From NCBI GenBank assembly GCA_900465665.1, contig UBJO01000011.1:62001-126000 (forward strand): a stretch of 64,000 nucleotides of DNA, read 5' to 3'. The notes beneath the pieces are model-generated. The model saw only the letters and a program-made list of their open reading frames with translations, was not told the DNA's origin and did no database searches. This document shows positions 54,704 through 63,367 of the stretch, one piece after another (position 1 is the stretch's first letter; each line of letters opens with the position of its first letter). Source of the DNA: Hyphomicrobiales bacterium. Its GTDB lineage: Bacteria; Pseudomonadota; Alphaproteobacteria; Rhizobiales; Rhizobiaceae. A program made the position numbers and the translations under genes.

Positions 54704-55453
54704 GTGTCGATTGCCGATATTTCCCTGTTGAGTGCCTTGCTTGCCGGCGCCCTGTCGTTTCTTTCGCCCTGCGTGCTGCCGCTGGTGCCGCCCTATCTCT
54801 GTTACATGGCCGGCATTTCCGTCGAGCAGTTCCGGGGTGGCGGGGCGGTCACGGTTGCTCCGGATGTTCGGCGCGGCGTGCTGTTTTCGGCGCTGTTCTT
54901 CACACTCGGCTTTGCCACCGTCTTCGTGGCGCTCGGGGCCGGCGCATCGAGCATCGGAATGGCGCTGCGTCAGCATCTCGATCTGCTCTCCAAGATCGGC
55001 GGGCTGATCATCATCGTCATGGGCCTGAACTTCCTTGGCGTCTTCCGCATCGGCGTTCTGGCGCGGGAAGCACGCTTCCAGGGCAGCGGCAAGCCGGCGA
55101 CGCTGACGGGCGCCTATGTGATGGGGCTCGCCTTCGCTTTTGGCTGGACGCCATGCATCGGCCCGGTGCTCGGCGCCATCCTGGGCGTTGCCGCCTCGCG
55201 CGAAACAGTCGGCTCGGGCGCTGGCCTGCTTGCCGTCTATTCGCTCGGGCTCGCCATCCCCTTCTGGATCGCCGCCGGCTTTTCCGGCGCCTTCATGGGC
55301 TTCCTCACGCGCTTCCGCCGCCATCTCGGCACGGTCGAGAAAGTGATGGGCGTGTTCCTGATCCTGACGGGCCTCGCCTTCATCTTCGGTTTTGTCAGCG
55401 ACGCCGCAATCTGGTTCCAGCAGACCTTTCCAATCCTGATGAAAATCGGCTAA
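54704..55453 (+). CDS. ccdA: CcdA-type cytochrome c biogenesis/thiol transfer protein
   Basis: 249 residues, six membrane helices, with both redox cysteines in SFLSPCVLPLVPPYL and FGWTPCIGPVLG. It passes reducing power from cytosolic thioredoxin to periplasmic thiols for cytochrome c maturation. The GTG at 54704 (VSIADISLL) with GGAG upstream is the start; the long frame before it is antisense to the cyclase gene and not coding. Confidence 0.92.
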   Translation: MSIADISLLSALLAGALSFLSPCVLPLVPPYLCYMAGISVEQFRGGGAVTVAPDVRRGVLFSALFFTLGFATVFVALGAGASSIGMALRQHLDLLSKIGGLIIIVMGLNFLGVFRIGVLAREARFQGSGKPATLTGAYVMGLAFAFGWTPCIGPVLGAILGVAASRETVGSGAGLLAVYSLGLAIPFWIAAGFSGAFMGFLTRFRRHLGTVEKVMGVFLILTGLAFIFGFVSDAAIWFQQTFPILMKIG

Positions 55454-55527
55454 GCCTAGGCTCCTCCCACCGACAAGCCGTCTTGGCCGCCTATAGCGCC
55501 ACATCGGCGCCAGCATTGGAATGACCC

Positions 55528-56478
55528 TTGGCCGACATCGTCAGTCTTCTCCTGCCGTTCTTCGGCCTGATCGTCATTGGCTTCATCGCCGCCAAGGTGA
55601 CCAAGCAACCGGCCGAGGCGATGGGGTGGCTGAACACTTTCATCGTCTATGCCGCCCTGCCCGCGCTTTATTTCAAGCTGGTGTCGCGCACCCCGTTCGA
55701 GGATTTGACGCGGATAGACTTCATCGTCACGGATCTCGCCGCCACCTATTCGATCTTCATCGCGATGTTTCTGATCGGCCGCTTTCTGCGCCGCAACTCG
55801 TTTGCCGACAGCACGATCCAGGCCTTTGCCGGTTCCTACGGCAATATCGGCTACATGGGTCCCGGTCTTGCGCTGATCGCGCTCGGTGAAGGGGCCGCCG
55901 TCCCCGTAGCCTTGATCGTTTGCATCGAAAACGCCGTCCACTTCATCGTCGCGCCGGCAATGATGGCGGCATCGGGTGACGACAAGCGTTCGCGTGGACG
56001 GCTGGCGTTCGATATCGCGCGCAAGGTGGCGCTGCATCCGTTCATCTTGTCGACCGCACTTGGTTTCGTCGCGGCCGGCTTCGAGATACCGCAGCCGGCG
56101 GCCTTTCAGCGCTTCATCGATTATCTCGCTCAGGCCGCCGCTCCATGTGCGCTATTTGCCATGGGTGTCACGCTGGCGCTGAGACCGATGCGGCGTATTC
56201 CTGTTGAGATCAGCTACATCGTCCCGGCCAAGCTGATCATCCACCCGATCGTGGTCTACCTCGCGCTGACGACCGTCGGCGGCTTCGATCCGGTGTGGAT
56301 TTACGCCGCCGTCCTGCTTGCCACTCTACCGACGGCGACCAACGTCTTCGTCATTGGCCAACTCTACGGCGTCTGGCAGGAACGGGCGTCGGCCACGATC
56401 CTGATCACCACGACGCTATCCGTGGTGACCGTGTCGCTGTTCCTGATCGCGATGAAGTCAGGCTTTCTTCCGACGTAG
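55528..56478 (+). CDS. AEC family transporter (auxin efflux carrier type)
   Basis: 316 residues, ten membrane helices, of the AEC/MdcF/bile-acid-like fold: PFFGLIVIGFIAAKV, SYGNIGYMGPGLALIAL, CALFAMGVTLAL, LPTATNVFVIGQLYG. TTG start at 55528 (MADIVSLLLP). Substrates in the family include organic acids; not predictable here. Its 3' end overlaps the convergent ubiH-like gene by 21 bases. Confidence 0.9.
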   Translation: MADIVSLLLPFFGLIVIGFIAAKVTKQPAEAMGWLNTFIVYAALPALYFKLVSRTPFEDLTRIDFIVTDLAATYSIFIAMFLIGRFLRRNSFADSTIQAFAGSYGNIGYMGPGLALIALGEGAAVPVALIVCIENAVHFIVAPAMMAASGDDKRSRGRLAFDIARKVALHPFILSTALGFVAAGFEIPQPAAFQRFIDYLAQAAAPCALFAMGVTLALRPMRRIPVEISYIVPAKLIIHPIVVYLALTTVGGFDPVWIYAAVLLATLPTATNVFVIGQLYGVWQERASATILITTTLSVVTVSLFLIAMKSGFLPT

Positions 56479-57669
56479 ATGTTCCTTGATCGCATCCGGG
56501 ATCGCGCGCAGGCCGCGCCCGGGTTCGACACCCTCGCGCATCACCATACTGCGGAACGGCGGAACGGCGGCCAGGATGTGCAGGCCGGCCGCGCGCAGCA
56601 CCTGCATCGGCAGGAAATCGGAGAGAAGTGAGCGGTTCAGCACATCGACGCTTGCCGTACGGGTCATGATATCAACGCGACGCTTGCGGTCGAACTGGCT
56701 GCCGGCATCCTTGGAGATCGGCAGTTCCGGTCGGTCACAGAGGATATCGGTCAGCGCCATGACATCGCGCAAGCTGAGGTTCAGCCCCTGCGCGCCGATG
56801 GGCGGAAACACGTGCGCGGCCTCGCCGATCAGCGCCACCCGGCCCTTGCCCGAGCGATGCGCCATCATGCCCGATAGCGGCCAGATCTGCACGCCCTCCT
56901 CGACCGTCACCTTGCCGAGCAGCGATTGCATGCGCTCCTCGACGACGTTGCCAAGTTCGGCCAACGAAAGCTCGCTGCGCGTCTGAGCATCCGACGGACT
57001 CTGTACCCAGACGAGGCTTGAGCGATTGCCGGGGAGCGGCACCTGGGTGAAGGGGCCGTTTTCCGTGTGGAACTCGGTGGAGATGTTTTCGTGCGGCAGG
57101 GAATGCTGGAAATTCAGCACCATGGCCGATTGCGGATAGGACCATTTCTTGACGTCAATACCGACAGTCTCGCGCAGCTTCGACTTGCGGCCATCGGCGC
57201 CGATCGCGAAATCGGCGGTGAGCGTTTCGCCATTGTCGAGCGAGATGGAGACGGCGTCTTCCGTGACATCGATCACGTCGGCAAAGGCAGTAAAGCGCGT
57301 GATGTTGCCCTCGGCGGCAGCGGCCGCCTCCAGCACTTCCATCAATGCCTTGTTGGGAAAATTATAGCCGAAGGCTTCGAGCCCGACTTCGGCGGCACGG
57401 AAGGTCGCGGTCGGCGCGCGCAGCAACCGATTTGTACCGTCGATAATGCGCATGGTCGAGAGCGGCGCGGAGGAAAGACGCAGGCGCTCCCAGAACGTCA
57501 GCCGGTCGATGAAGCGGATCGACTGATCCATCAGCGCCGTGGTCCGGCGGTCTTCCCTTGGGGCCGGCGGCGCAACGAGTGCAACGTTGCGTCCGCCGCG
57601 TCCAAGGGCGATTGCGGCGATCATTCCGGCCAGTCCGCCGCCGATCACCGCGATTTCGAAAGTCTTCAT
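56458..57669 (-). CDS. UbiH/UbiF family FAD-dependent hydroxylase
   Basis: 403 residues from ATG 57669 (MKTFEIAVIGGGLAG). FAD motifs: GGGLAGMIAAIALGRGG, IGADGRKSKLRETVG and LIGEAAHVFPPIGAQGLNL, the last with GE for the usual GD, a variant I associate with rhizobial members. Likely a ring hydroxylase of ubiquinone synthesis. Downstream of DUF934 on the same strand with 37 bases between. Confidence 0.88.
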   Translation of the reverse strand: MKTFEIAVIGGGLAGMIAAIALGRGGRNVALVAPPAPREDRRTTALMDQSIRFIDRLTFWERLRLSSAPLSTMRIIDGTNRLLRAPTATFRAAEVGLEAFGYNFPNKALMEVLEAAAAAEGNITRFTAFADVIDVTEDAVSISLDNGETLTADFAIGADGRKSKLRETVGIDVKKWSYPQSAMVLNFQHSLPHENISTEFHTENGPFTQVPLPGNRSSLVWVQSPSDAQTRSELSLAELGNVVEERMQSLLGKVTVEEGVQIWPLSGMMAHRSGKGRVALIGEAAHVFPPIGAQGLNLSLRDVMALTDILCDRPELPISKDAGSQFDRKRRVDIMTRTASVDVLNRSLLSDFLPMQVLRAAGLHILAAVPPFRSMVMREGVEPGRGLRAIPDAIKEHLRRKKA

Positions 57670-57706
57670 TGCACCGTTCCGCAAATTCTGAAACGGCGAG
57701 CCGGCC

Positions 57707-58222
57707 TTATGCCGCCGGCTTCGCCTGACGGCGCCAACTATAGCTCTTGCCCGGCTCCGCGTCACGCGCAGTCGGCTGATAATAATGCGGAATCTCCGGC
57801 AAGCGCTTTTCGGTGAGACGCTTTATCGCAGTCTCGTTGGTCACCGCGAAGCTATCGATGCCGCAACGCAGCATCAACGGCACCTGGTCGATCAGGACAT
57901 CGCCGACGGCGCGCAGTTCGTTCGTATAGCCGAGACGCTCGCGCAGCAGCGATGCATGGCTGAAGGCGCGGCCGTCGTTGAAGGCAGGAAACGCCACCGC
58001 CACGAGTTCGAGGCGATAGAGATAGGGCTCGAGCTTGCGCACGTCGTCGGCGGGCTTGATCAGCACGCCGAAGCCGACTTCGTTGCTCTCGTCGGCCTTG
58101 GCCACCAGTTCCTCAAGGCTGAGCAGAGGCTTCTGCCCCTCGCCGGCCTTCACCTCTTCGGTCTCGATGACCCAGGGGTCGTTCTCGACGAAGCCGGTTT
58201 CTCTCCAGATCCTGGTCATCAT
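57707..58222 (-). CDS. DUF934 protein, sulfite-reduction operon
   Basis: 171 residues with DUF934 pattern (GFGVLIKPADDVRKLEPYL, VAFPAFNDGRAFSHASLLRERLGYTNELRAVGDVL in part). The family is found almost only next to sulfite reductase genes; its function is not established. It overlaps cysI by ATGA, so it is translated with the reductase. C-terminal 40 residues are basic and probably disordered. Confidence 0.88.
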   Translation of the reverse strand: MMTRIWRETGFVENDPWVIETEEVKAGEGQKPLLSLEELVAKADESNEVGFGVLIKPADDVRKLEPYLYRLELVAVAFPAFNDGRAFSHASLLRERLGYTNELRAVGDVLIDQVPLMLRCGIDSFAVTNETAIKRLTEKRLPEIPHYYQPTARDAEPGKSYSWRRQAKPAA

Positions 58223-59892
58223 GCAGCCTCCGCCTTGGAATCACCGTAGAGCGCATCCTTGAACGGCTGCGGACCGACGCGGCGGTAAGCATCGAGGAAG
58301 ATTTCGGACGGATCGTTGCGCAGGCCGAGATAGGTGTCGACGATCTTCTCGATCGCATCCGTCACCTTTTCCGGCTCAAAGCCACGGCCGATGATTTCGC
58401 CGATCGAGGTGTGCTCATCACCGGAACCGCCGAGCGTGATCTGGTAGAGTTCGGCACCCTTCTTCTCGACGCCCAAGAGGCCGATATGGCCGACATGGTG
58501 GTGGCCGCAGGCGTTGATGCAGCCGGAGATCTTGATCTTCAGCTCACCGATCTCGGCCTGACGCTCGGGGTTGCCGAAACGCTTCGAGATTTCCTGCGCG
58601 ACAGGGATGGAGCGCGCATTGGCGAGCGCGCAATAGTCCAAGCCGGGACAGGCAATGATGTCGGTGATCAGGCCGGCATTGGCTTCGGCGAGACCGATGG
58701 CAACCAAGCCGCGATAGACGGCTTCGAGATCGGCCAGCGCCACATGCGGCAGGATGAGGTTCTGCTCGTGGCTGACGCGGATTTCGTCGAAGGCATATTC
58801 CTCGGCGATATCGGCCACCGCATCCATCTGACTGTCTGAAGCGTCACCGGGAATGCCGCCGATCGGCTTCAGCGAGATCGTCACCATGCCGTAGTCGGGG
58901 TTCTTGTGCGGCTGGACGTTCTGATGGACCCACCGGGAGAATGCCGGATCGGCCTTCTTCCAGCGCGCAAGGTTCTCCCAGCCTTCGGCACGCTGCGGCA
59001 GTGCCGGCGGCGCGAAATAGGCGGTGATAGCGGCGACATCGGCTTCCGGGAGCTTCAGTTCGGTGTCCTTCAGCGCCGCGAACTCGACCTCGACCTGGCG
59101 GGCCAGCTCTTCGGCGCCCGTTTCGTGGACGAGGATCTTGATGCGGGCCTTGTACTTGTTGTCGCGGCGGCCGTGCAGGTTATACACGCGCATGACGGCG
59201 GTCGTATAAGACAGCAGGTCCTCTTCCGGCAGGAAGTCCTTGATCAGCTTGGCGATCATCGGCGTACGGCCCTGGCCGCCACCGACATAGACGGCAAAAC
59301 CAATCTCGCCCTTGTCGTTCTTCTTCAGATGCAGGCCGATGTCGTGGACCTGGATCGCGGCGCGGTCGCGCTCGGCACCCGTCACGGCGATCTTGAACTT
59401 GCGCGGCAGGAAGGAGAATTCCGGATGAACGGAAGACCACTGGCGCAGGATTTCGGCATAGGGGCGCGGATCGGCGACTTCATCGGCGGCGGCACCGGCG
59501 AAGTGGTCGGCTGTCACGTTTCTGATGCAGTTGCCCGAGGTCTGGATGGCGTGCATTTCGACGGTGGCGAGTTCGGCCAGCACGTCGGGCATATCCGACA
59601 GCTTCGGCCAATTGAACTGCAGGTTCTGGCGAGTCGTGAAGTGGCCGTAGCCGCGGTCGTAGGTGCGCGCGACATGGGCCAGCATGCGCATCTGCTTGGA
59701 GTTCAGCGTGCCATAGGGAATGGCGATGCGCAGCATATAGGCGTGCAGCTGAAGATAGACGCCGTTCATCAGGCGCAGCGGCTTGAACGCATCCTCGGCG
59801 AGCTCGCCGGACAGACGGCGCTCAACCTGATCGCGGAACTGCGCGACGCGCTCGGCGACAAAGGCGTGGTCAAATTCGTCGTAACGGTACAT
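58219..59892 (-). CDS. cysI: nitrite/sulfite reductase, siroheme hemoprotein (CysI)
   Basis: Reduces sulfite to sulfide for cysteine synthesis. 557 residues with two ferredoxin-like nitrite/sulfite reductase halves and the siroheme/4Fe-4S cysteines: ACPGLDYCALANA and SGCINACGHHHVGHIG. No CysJ flavoprotein gene is adjacent, so electrons may come from ferredoxin. Sits between DUF2849 (8 bases before) and DUF934 (overlap). Confidence 0.94.
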   Translation of the reverse strand: MYRYDEFDHAFVAERVAQFRDQVERRLSGELAEDAFKPLRLMNGVYLQLHAYMLRIAIPYGTLNSKQMRMLAHVARTYDRGYGHFTTRQNLQFNWPKLSDMPDVLAELATVEMHAIQTSGNCIRNVTADHFAGAAADEVADPRPYAEILRQWSSVHPEFSFLPRKFKIAVTGAERDRAAIQVHDIGLHLKKNDKGEIGFAVYVGGGQGRTPMIAKLIKDFLPEEDLLSYTTAVMRVYNLHGRRDNKYKARIKILVHETGAEELARQVEVEFAALKDTELKLPEADVAAITAYFAPPALPQRAEGWENLARWKKADPAFSRWVHQNVQPHKNPDYGMVTISLKPIGGIPGDASDSQMDAVADIAEEYAFDEIRVSHEQNLILPHVALADLEAVYRGLVAIGLAEANAGLITDIIACPGLDYCALANARSIPVAQEISKRFGNPERQAEIGELKIKISGCINACGHHHVGHIGLLGVEKKGAELYQITLGGSGDEHTSIGEIIGRGFEPEKVTDAIEKIVDTYLGLRNDPSEIFLDAYRRVGPQPFKDALYGDSKAEAA

Positions 59893-59900
59893 CGTATTCC

Positions 59901-60215
59901 TCAGACTGCAATGAATGCGGGATCGGCGGGCTTGTAGCCCGGCGCGTATTCCATGGTCGGACCCTGTGCACGAATGCGCTCGCGAAGGCGCAGCGGCCAG
60001 AGAACACCATCGGTCTCCTGCACGTCAACCACGGCGACATCGACCACCAGATTATCGGCGTAGGATTTCTTGCCGATCGCCTCCAGCGCGGCAACGGCCT
60101 CGGCATGGCGCGCGACCAGCGCATCCTGCAGCGACGTCACCCAGGTGCCATTGGCATCGAGCCAGACGGCGATGCCGTCGGTCAGCCTATTGGCGGTCAG
60201 AACCTTGTCTCCCAT
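59901..60215 (-). CDS. DUF2849 protein, sulfite-reduction operon
   Basis: 104 residues: VLTANRLTDGIAVWLD at the start, a helix AVAALEAIGK, then VVDVAVVDVQETDGVLWPLRLRERIRAQGPT and PGYKP (in part). A family confined to sulfite reductase loci in alphaproteobacteria; function unknown. Strong ribosome site AAGGAG; between cysG and cysI with gaps of 2 and 8 bases. Confidence 0.9.
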   Translation of the reverse strand: MGDKVLTANRLTDGIAVWLDANGTWVTSLQDALVARHAEAVAALEAIGKKSYADNLVVDVAVVDVQETDGVLWPLRLRERIRAQGPTMEYAPGYKPADPAFIAV

Positions 60216-60217
60216 AG

Positions 60218-61657
60218 TCAGCTCCTTAGCAGTTCATCGGACCGGGCGCGTGCACGCACCAGCGGTTCGGACAGTTCGAAATTGGCGCCCGCAACGGCGT
60301 CGCCGATGATGACCATGACAGGTCTGGTGAGTTCATCACGGTTCTGCAGACCGGGCAGATCGCGAAGCGTACCATGAAGCAGCCGGCGATCGGCGCGGCT
60401 GGCATTCTCGATGACGGCGACCGTCGTTTCCGGCGCAATGCCGGCGCGCATCAGCCGCTCGGCAACCGATGCCGCGACCGTGCGCCCCATATAGACGGCG
60501 ATGGTGGCGCCGGATACGGCAAGGCTCGCCCAATCGGGAAGCACGTCGCCGGTCAGATCGTGGCCCGTCGTGAAGACCAGCGACGAGGCGACGCCGCGCA
60601 ACGTCAGCGGCAGCTCGAAATCAGCGGCGGCTGCGAAAGCAGAGGTGATGCCAGGGACGACTTCATAGGCGATACCGGCGGCGCGTAATGCGGCCATTTC
60701 CTCGCCGGCGCGGCCATAGACCAGCGGATCGCCCGACTTCAGGCGAACGACGCGCTTGCCTTCGCGGCCGAGATAAACGAGCAGGTCGTTGATCTCTTCC
60801 TGCGACTTCGAATGACAGCCCTTGCGCTTGCCGACCGAGAGGCGCTCCGCATCGCGGCGGCCCATGTCGACGATTTCCTGCGGCACCAATGCGTCATAGA
60901 CGATCACGTCTGCTTCCATCATCACGCGCTGGGCACGCAGCGTCAGCAGATCGGCGGCACCCGGGCCGGCGCCGACCAGCCAGATGCGGCCTTCGGCCTT
61001 GTTGGCGGAAAGCAACAGCTCGTCGGCAAGGCGTTGTGCCTGCGGCATGTTCTCGTTGGAAACAGCATCGGCAACCGCGCCGGAAAAGAACCGGCACCAG
61101 AAGAGACGACGCGTGGCGCCCTTCTCAAGCACATGTTCGACGCGACCGCGATAGCTGACAGCCAGTTCGGCAAGGCGGCCGAGCGATGGCGCTAGCAGCT
61201 GATCGACCTGGGCGCGGATCATCTGCGCGAGCACAGGCCCTGCCCCTTCCGTGCCGATGGCAACCGCGACGGGCGCGCGATTGACGAGCGCCGGGGTATA
61301 GAAGTCGCAGTAATCCGGCTGATCGACGGCATTGGCTGGCACCTTGGCGGCGCGCGCGGCGTCGACGATGGCGCGATCGGCGGCTGCATCGCCCGTGGCC
61401 GCAAAGACCAGCGTTGCGCCCTGGATCTGCTCGGGCGCGAAGGCGGCGCGGACGGTTTCGATGCGGTTGGCGATCAGGTGGGCGTGATAATCGGCCTCGG
61501 GGCGATCCGTGTAGGCGACGATCCGGGCCTTGGTGTTCGACAGCAGGCGCACCTTGGCGAAGGCTTCATCGCCATTGCCGAAGACAGCCGCGATCTTGCC
61601 TTCGACACGAACGAAGGCAGGAAAAACCGACAGTTGCTCACTCTTGGAAGGCATCAT
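60218..61657 (-). CDS. cysG: siroheme synthase CysG
   Basis: Makes siroheme, the cofactor of CysI, from uroporphyrinogen III. About 479 residues: N-terminal dehydrogenase/ferrochelatase (AAVFGNGDEAFAKVRLL, DYCDFYTPALVNRAPVAVAIGT in part) and C-terminal methyltransferase (VGAGPGAADLLTLRAQRVM, KGCHSKSQEEIN, RLKSGDPLVYGRAGEE). Start at ATG 61657 or 61654. First gene of the sulfite-reduction operon. Confidence 0.95.
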   Translation of the reverse strand: MMPSKSEQLSVFPAFVRVEGKIAAVFGNGDEAFAKVRLLSNTKARIVAYTDRPEADYHAHLIANRIETVRAAFAPEQIQGATLVFAATGDAAADRAIVDAARAAKVPANAVDQPDYCDFYTPALVNRAPVAVAIGTEGAGPVLAQMIRAQVDQLLAPSLGRLAELAVSYRGRVEHVLEKGATRRLFWCRFFSGAVADAVSNENMPQAQRLADELLLSANKAEGRIWLVGAGPGAADLLTLRAQRVMMEADVIVYDALVPQEIVDMGRRDAERLSVGKRKGCHSKSQEEINDLLVYLGREGKRVVRLKSGDPLVYGRAGEEMAALRAAGIAYEVVPGITSAFAAAADFELPLTLRGVASSLVFTTGHDLTGDVLPDWASLAVSGATIAVYMGRTVAASVAERLMRAGIAPETTVAVIENASRADRRLLHGTLRDLPGLQNRDELTRPVMVIIGDAVAGANFELSEPLVRARARSDELLRS

Positions 61658-61916
61658 CAATCCATTTCGAAGTTGCCGGAATATGCACCACCGGACCAGC
61701 CAAATGAAGAAACAGAAATTCCAAACCCGGTACGACCGCGTATTGTTTTACCCGGCATGTCAATGATTTGAGCAAAACTCACCGATGCGGCACACGCAGC
61801 ACAGTGAATCGCGCTGCAATGCGGCACAAAGCCTGTGACAAATTCGGGCGCGGCCAAGAATCCTCGTTTGCCTCGCGCGGCACCGGCGATAAAGTGCCGG
61901 CAACAAGGAGAACACC
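61658..61916. promoter_or_regulatory. divergent cysG/deaminase promoter region
   Basis: 259 bases without a gene. Near the deaminase start GGCAC/GTGCC and CCGGC/GCCGG offer alternative hairpins (61882-61904). No clear CysB or other site recognised. Confidence 0.35.
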
Positions 61917-62504
61917 ATGTCCGACACCACCATTGCCGCCCGCCTGCTCGATGTGATGGAGCACGATATCCTGCCGATGACCGAACGCGGCGTCGGGCTC
62001 GGCAACAAGGTCTTCGGCGCCGCGATCCTGCGCAAATCGGACCTTTCGCTCGTGGTCGCAGAGACCAACAACGAGCTGGAAAATCCGCTCTGGCATGGCG
62101 AGGTGCACACGCTGAAGCGCTTCTACGAGCTGGGCGAGAAGCCTGCCACCAAGGACCTGATCTTCCTATCGACCCACGAACCCTGCACCATGTGCATGTC
62201 GGCGATCACCTGGGCCGGCTTCGACAATTTCTACTATTTCTTCAGCCACGAGGATTCCCGCGACGCCTTCGCGATCCCCCACGATCTGAAGATCCTCAAG
62301 GAAGTGTTCGGGTTGGAGCCCGGCGGCTACCGCCGCAGCAACGCCTTCTGGAACAGCTTCGCGATCGCCGATCTGGTCGAGACCGAGAGCGACACCAAAA
62401 AGGCCGAACTGAAGGCGCAGACGGCGCGGATCAAGGGTCGTTACGACGCGCTTTCCGAGAGCTACCAGTCGTCCAAGGGCGACAACGATATTCCGTTGAA
62501 CTGA
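61917..62504 (+). CDS. nucleoside deaminase (CMP/dCMP deaminase fold)
   Basis: 195 residues with the zinc site WHGEVHTLKRF (His-x-Glu) and EPCTMCMSAITWAG (PCxxC). The longer C-terminal half (YRRSNAFWNSFAI) distinguishes it from TadA. A base or nucleoside deaminase is certain by motif; guanine or cytosine-type substrate is not. Ribosome site AAGGAG. Followed by mazG. Confidence 0.88.
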   Translation: MSDTTIAARLLDVMEHDILPMTERGVGLGNKVFGAAILRKSDLSLVVAETNNELENPLWHGEVHTLKRFYELGEKPATKDLIFLSTHEPCTMCMSAITWAGFDNFYYFFSHEDSRDAFAIPHDLKILKEVFGLEPGGYRRSNAFWNSFAIADLVETESDTKKAELKAQTARIKGRYDALSESYQSSKGDNDIPLN

Positions 62505-62523
62505 CGCGAGCGACCAGAGCACG

Positions 62524-63357
62524 ATGGAAGCCTCCCAAGACATTTCCCGCCTGATCGAGATCATGGCAGCCCTTCGCAATCCCGAGACCGGTTGCCCCTG
62601 GGACATCGTCCAGACTTTCGAGACGATCAAGCCCTATACGATCGAGGAGGCCTACGAGGTTTCCGACGCGATCGAGCGCAACGACATGGACGATCTTTGC
62701 GACGAGTTGGGCGACCTGCTTCTGCAGGTCGTGTTCCATGCCCGTATGGCCGAGGAAGCCGGCGAGTTCTCGTTCGGCGACGTGGTCGAAGCGATCACGC
62801 GCAAGATGATCCGCCGCCATCCGCATGTCTTCGCCCGCTCCGAGGCGGATACGCCCGACGCGGTGAAGAAGCAGTGGGACGACATCAAGCAGGCAGAGAA
62901 GCGCGAGCGCGCTGAGCGCCGGGCCGCACGCGGGATCTCGGAGGATTTCAAGGCCGGCTTTCTCGGCTCGGTGCAGCGCAGCTTTCCGGCGCTGACGGAA
63001 GCGCTGAAGCTGCAGGAACGCGCCGCCAAGGTCGGTTTCGATTGGTCTGCGCCGGAACCCATTCTCGACAAGATCGAGGAGGAGATCGCGGAACTGAGGG
63101 AAGCATTGGCCTCTGGCGACCACGCCAAGGTCAGCGACGAACTCGGCGACCTGATCTTCGCCGTGGTCAATATCGGCCGGCATGTGAAGGCTGATCCGGA
63201 GCAGTCTCTACGCGGAACGAATACCAAGTTCAGGCGCCGTTTCAACCATATAGAAACGTCTCTTGAAGCGGAAGGTGAAACGCTGGAGGCTGCGACGCTG
63301 GAGCGGATGGAAGAGCTATGGCAGGCCGCCAAGGCTATCGAGCGACAGCTGGGCTGA
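62524..63357 (+). CDS. mazG: nucleoside triphosphate pyrophosphohydrolase MazG
   Basis: Hydrolyses NTPs to NMP and PPi, a housecleaning enzyme. 277 residues with two MazG domains: CPWDIVQTFETIKPYTIEEAYEVSDAIE in part, EELGDLLLQVVFHARMAEE-type (DELGDLLLQVVFHARM), then KVSDELGDLIFAVVNIGRH in the second. Metal-binding ExxE/ExxD positions are intact in both. Twenty bases after the deaminase gene. Confidence 0.94.
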   Translation: MEASQDISRLIEIMAALRNPETGCPWDIVQTFETIKPYTIEEAYEVSDAIERNDMDDLCDELGDLLLQVVFHARMAEEAGEFSFGDVVEAITRKMIRRHPHVFARSEADTPDAVKKQWDDIKQAEKRERAERRAARGISEDFKAGFLGSVQRSFPALTEALKLQERAAKVGFDWSAPEPILDKIEEEIAELREALASGDHAKVSDELGDLIFAVVNIGRHVKADPEQSLRGTNTKFRRRFNHIETSLEAEGETLEAATLERMEELWQAAKAIERQLG

Positions 63358-63367
63358 CCTGGGCGCC

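Noticed and set aside
56458..56478. 21-bp overlap of convergent AEC and UbiH-like gene ends
   Set aside because: Real but ordinary; both proteins keep normal C-termini.
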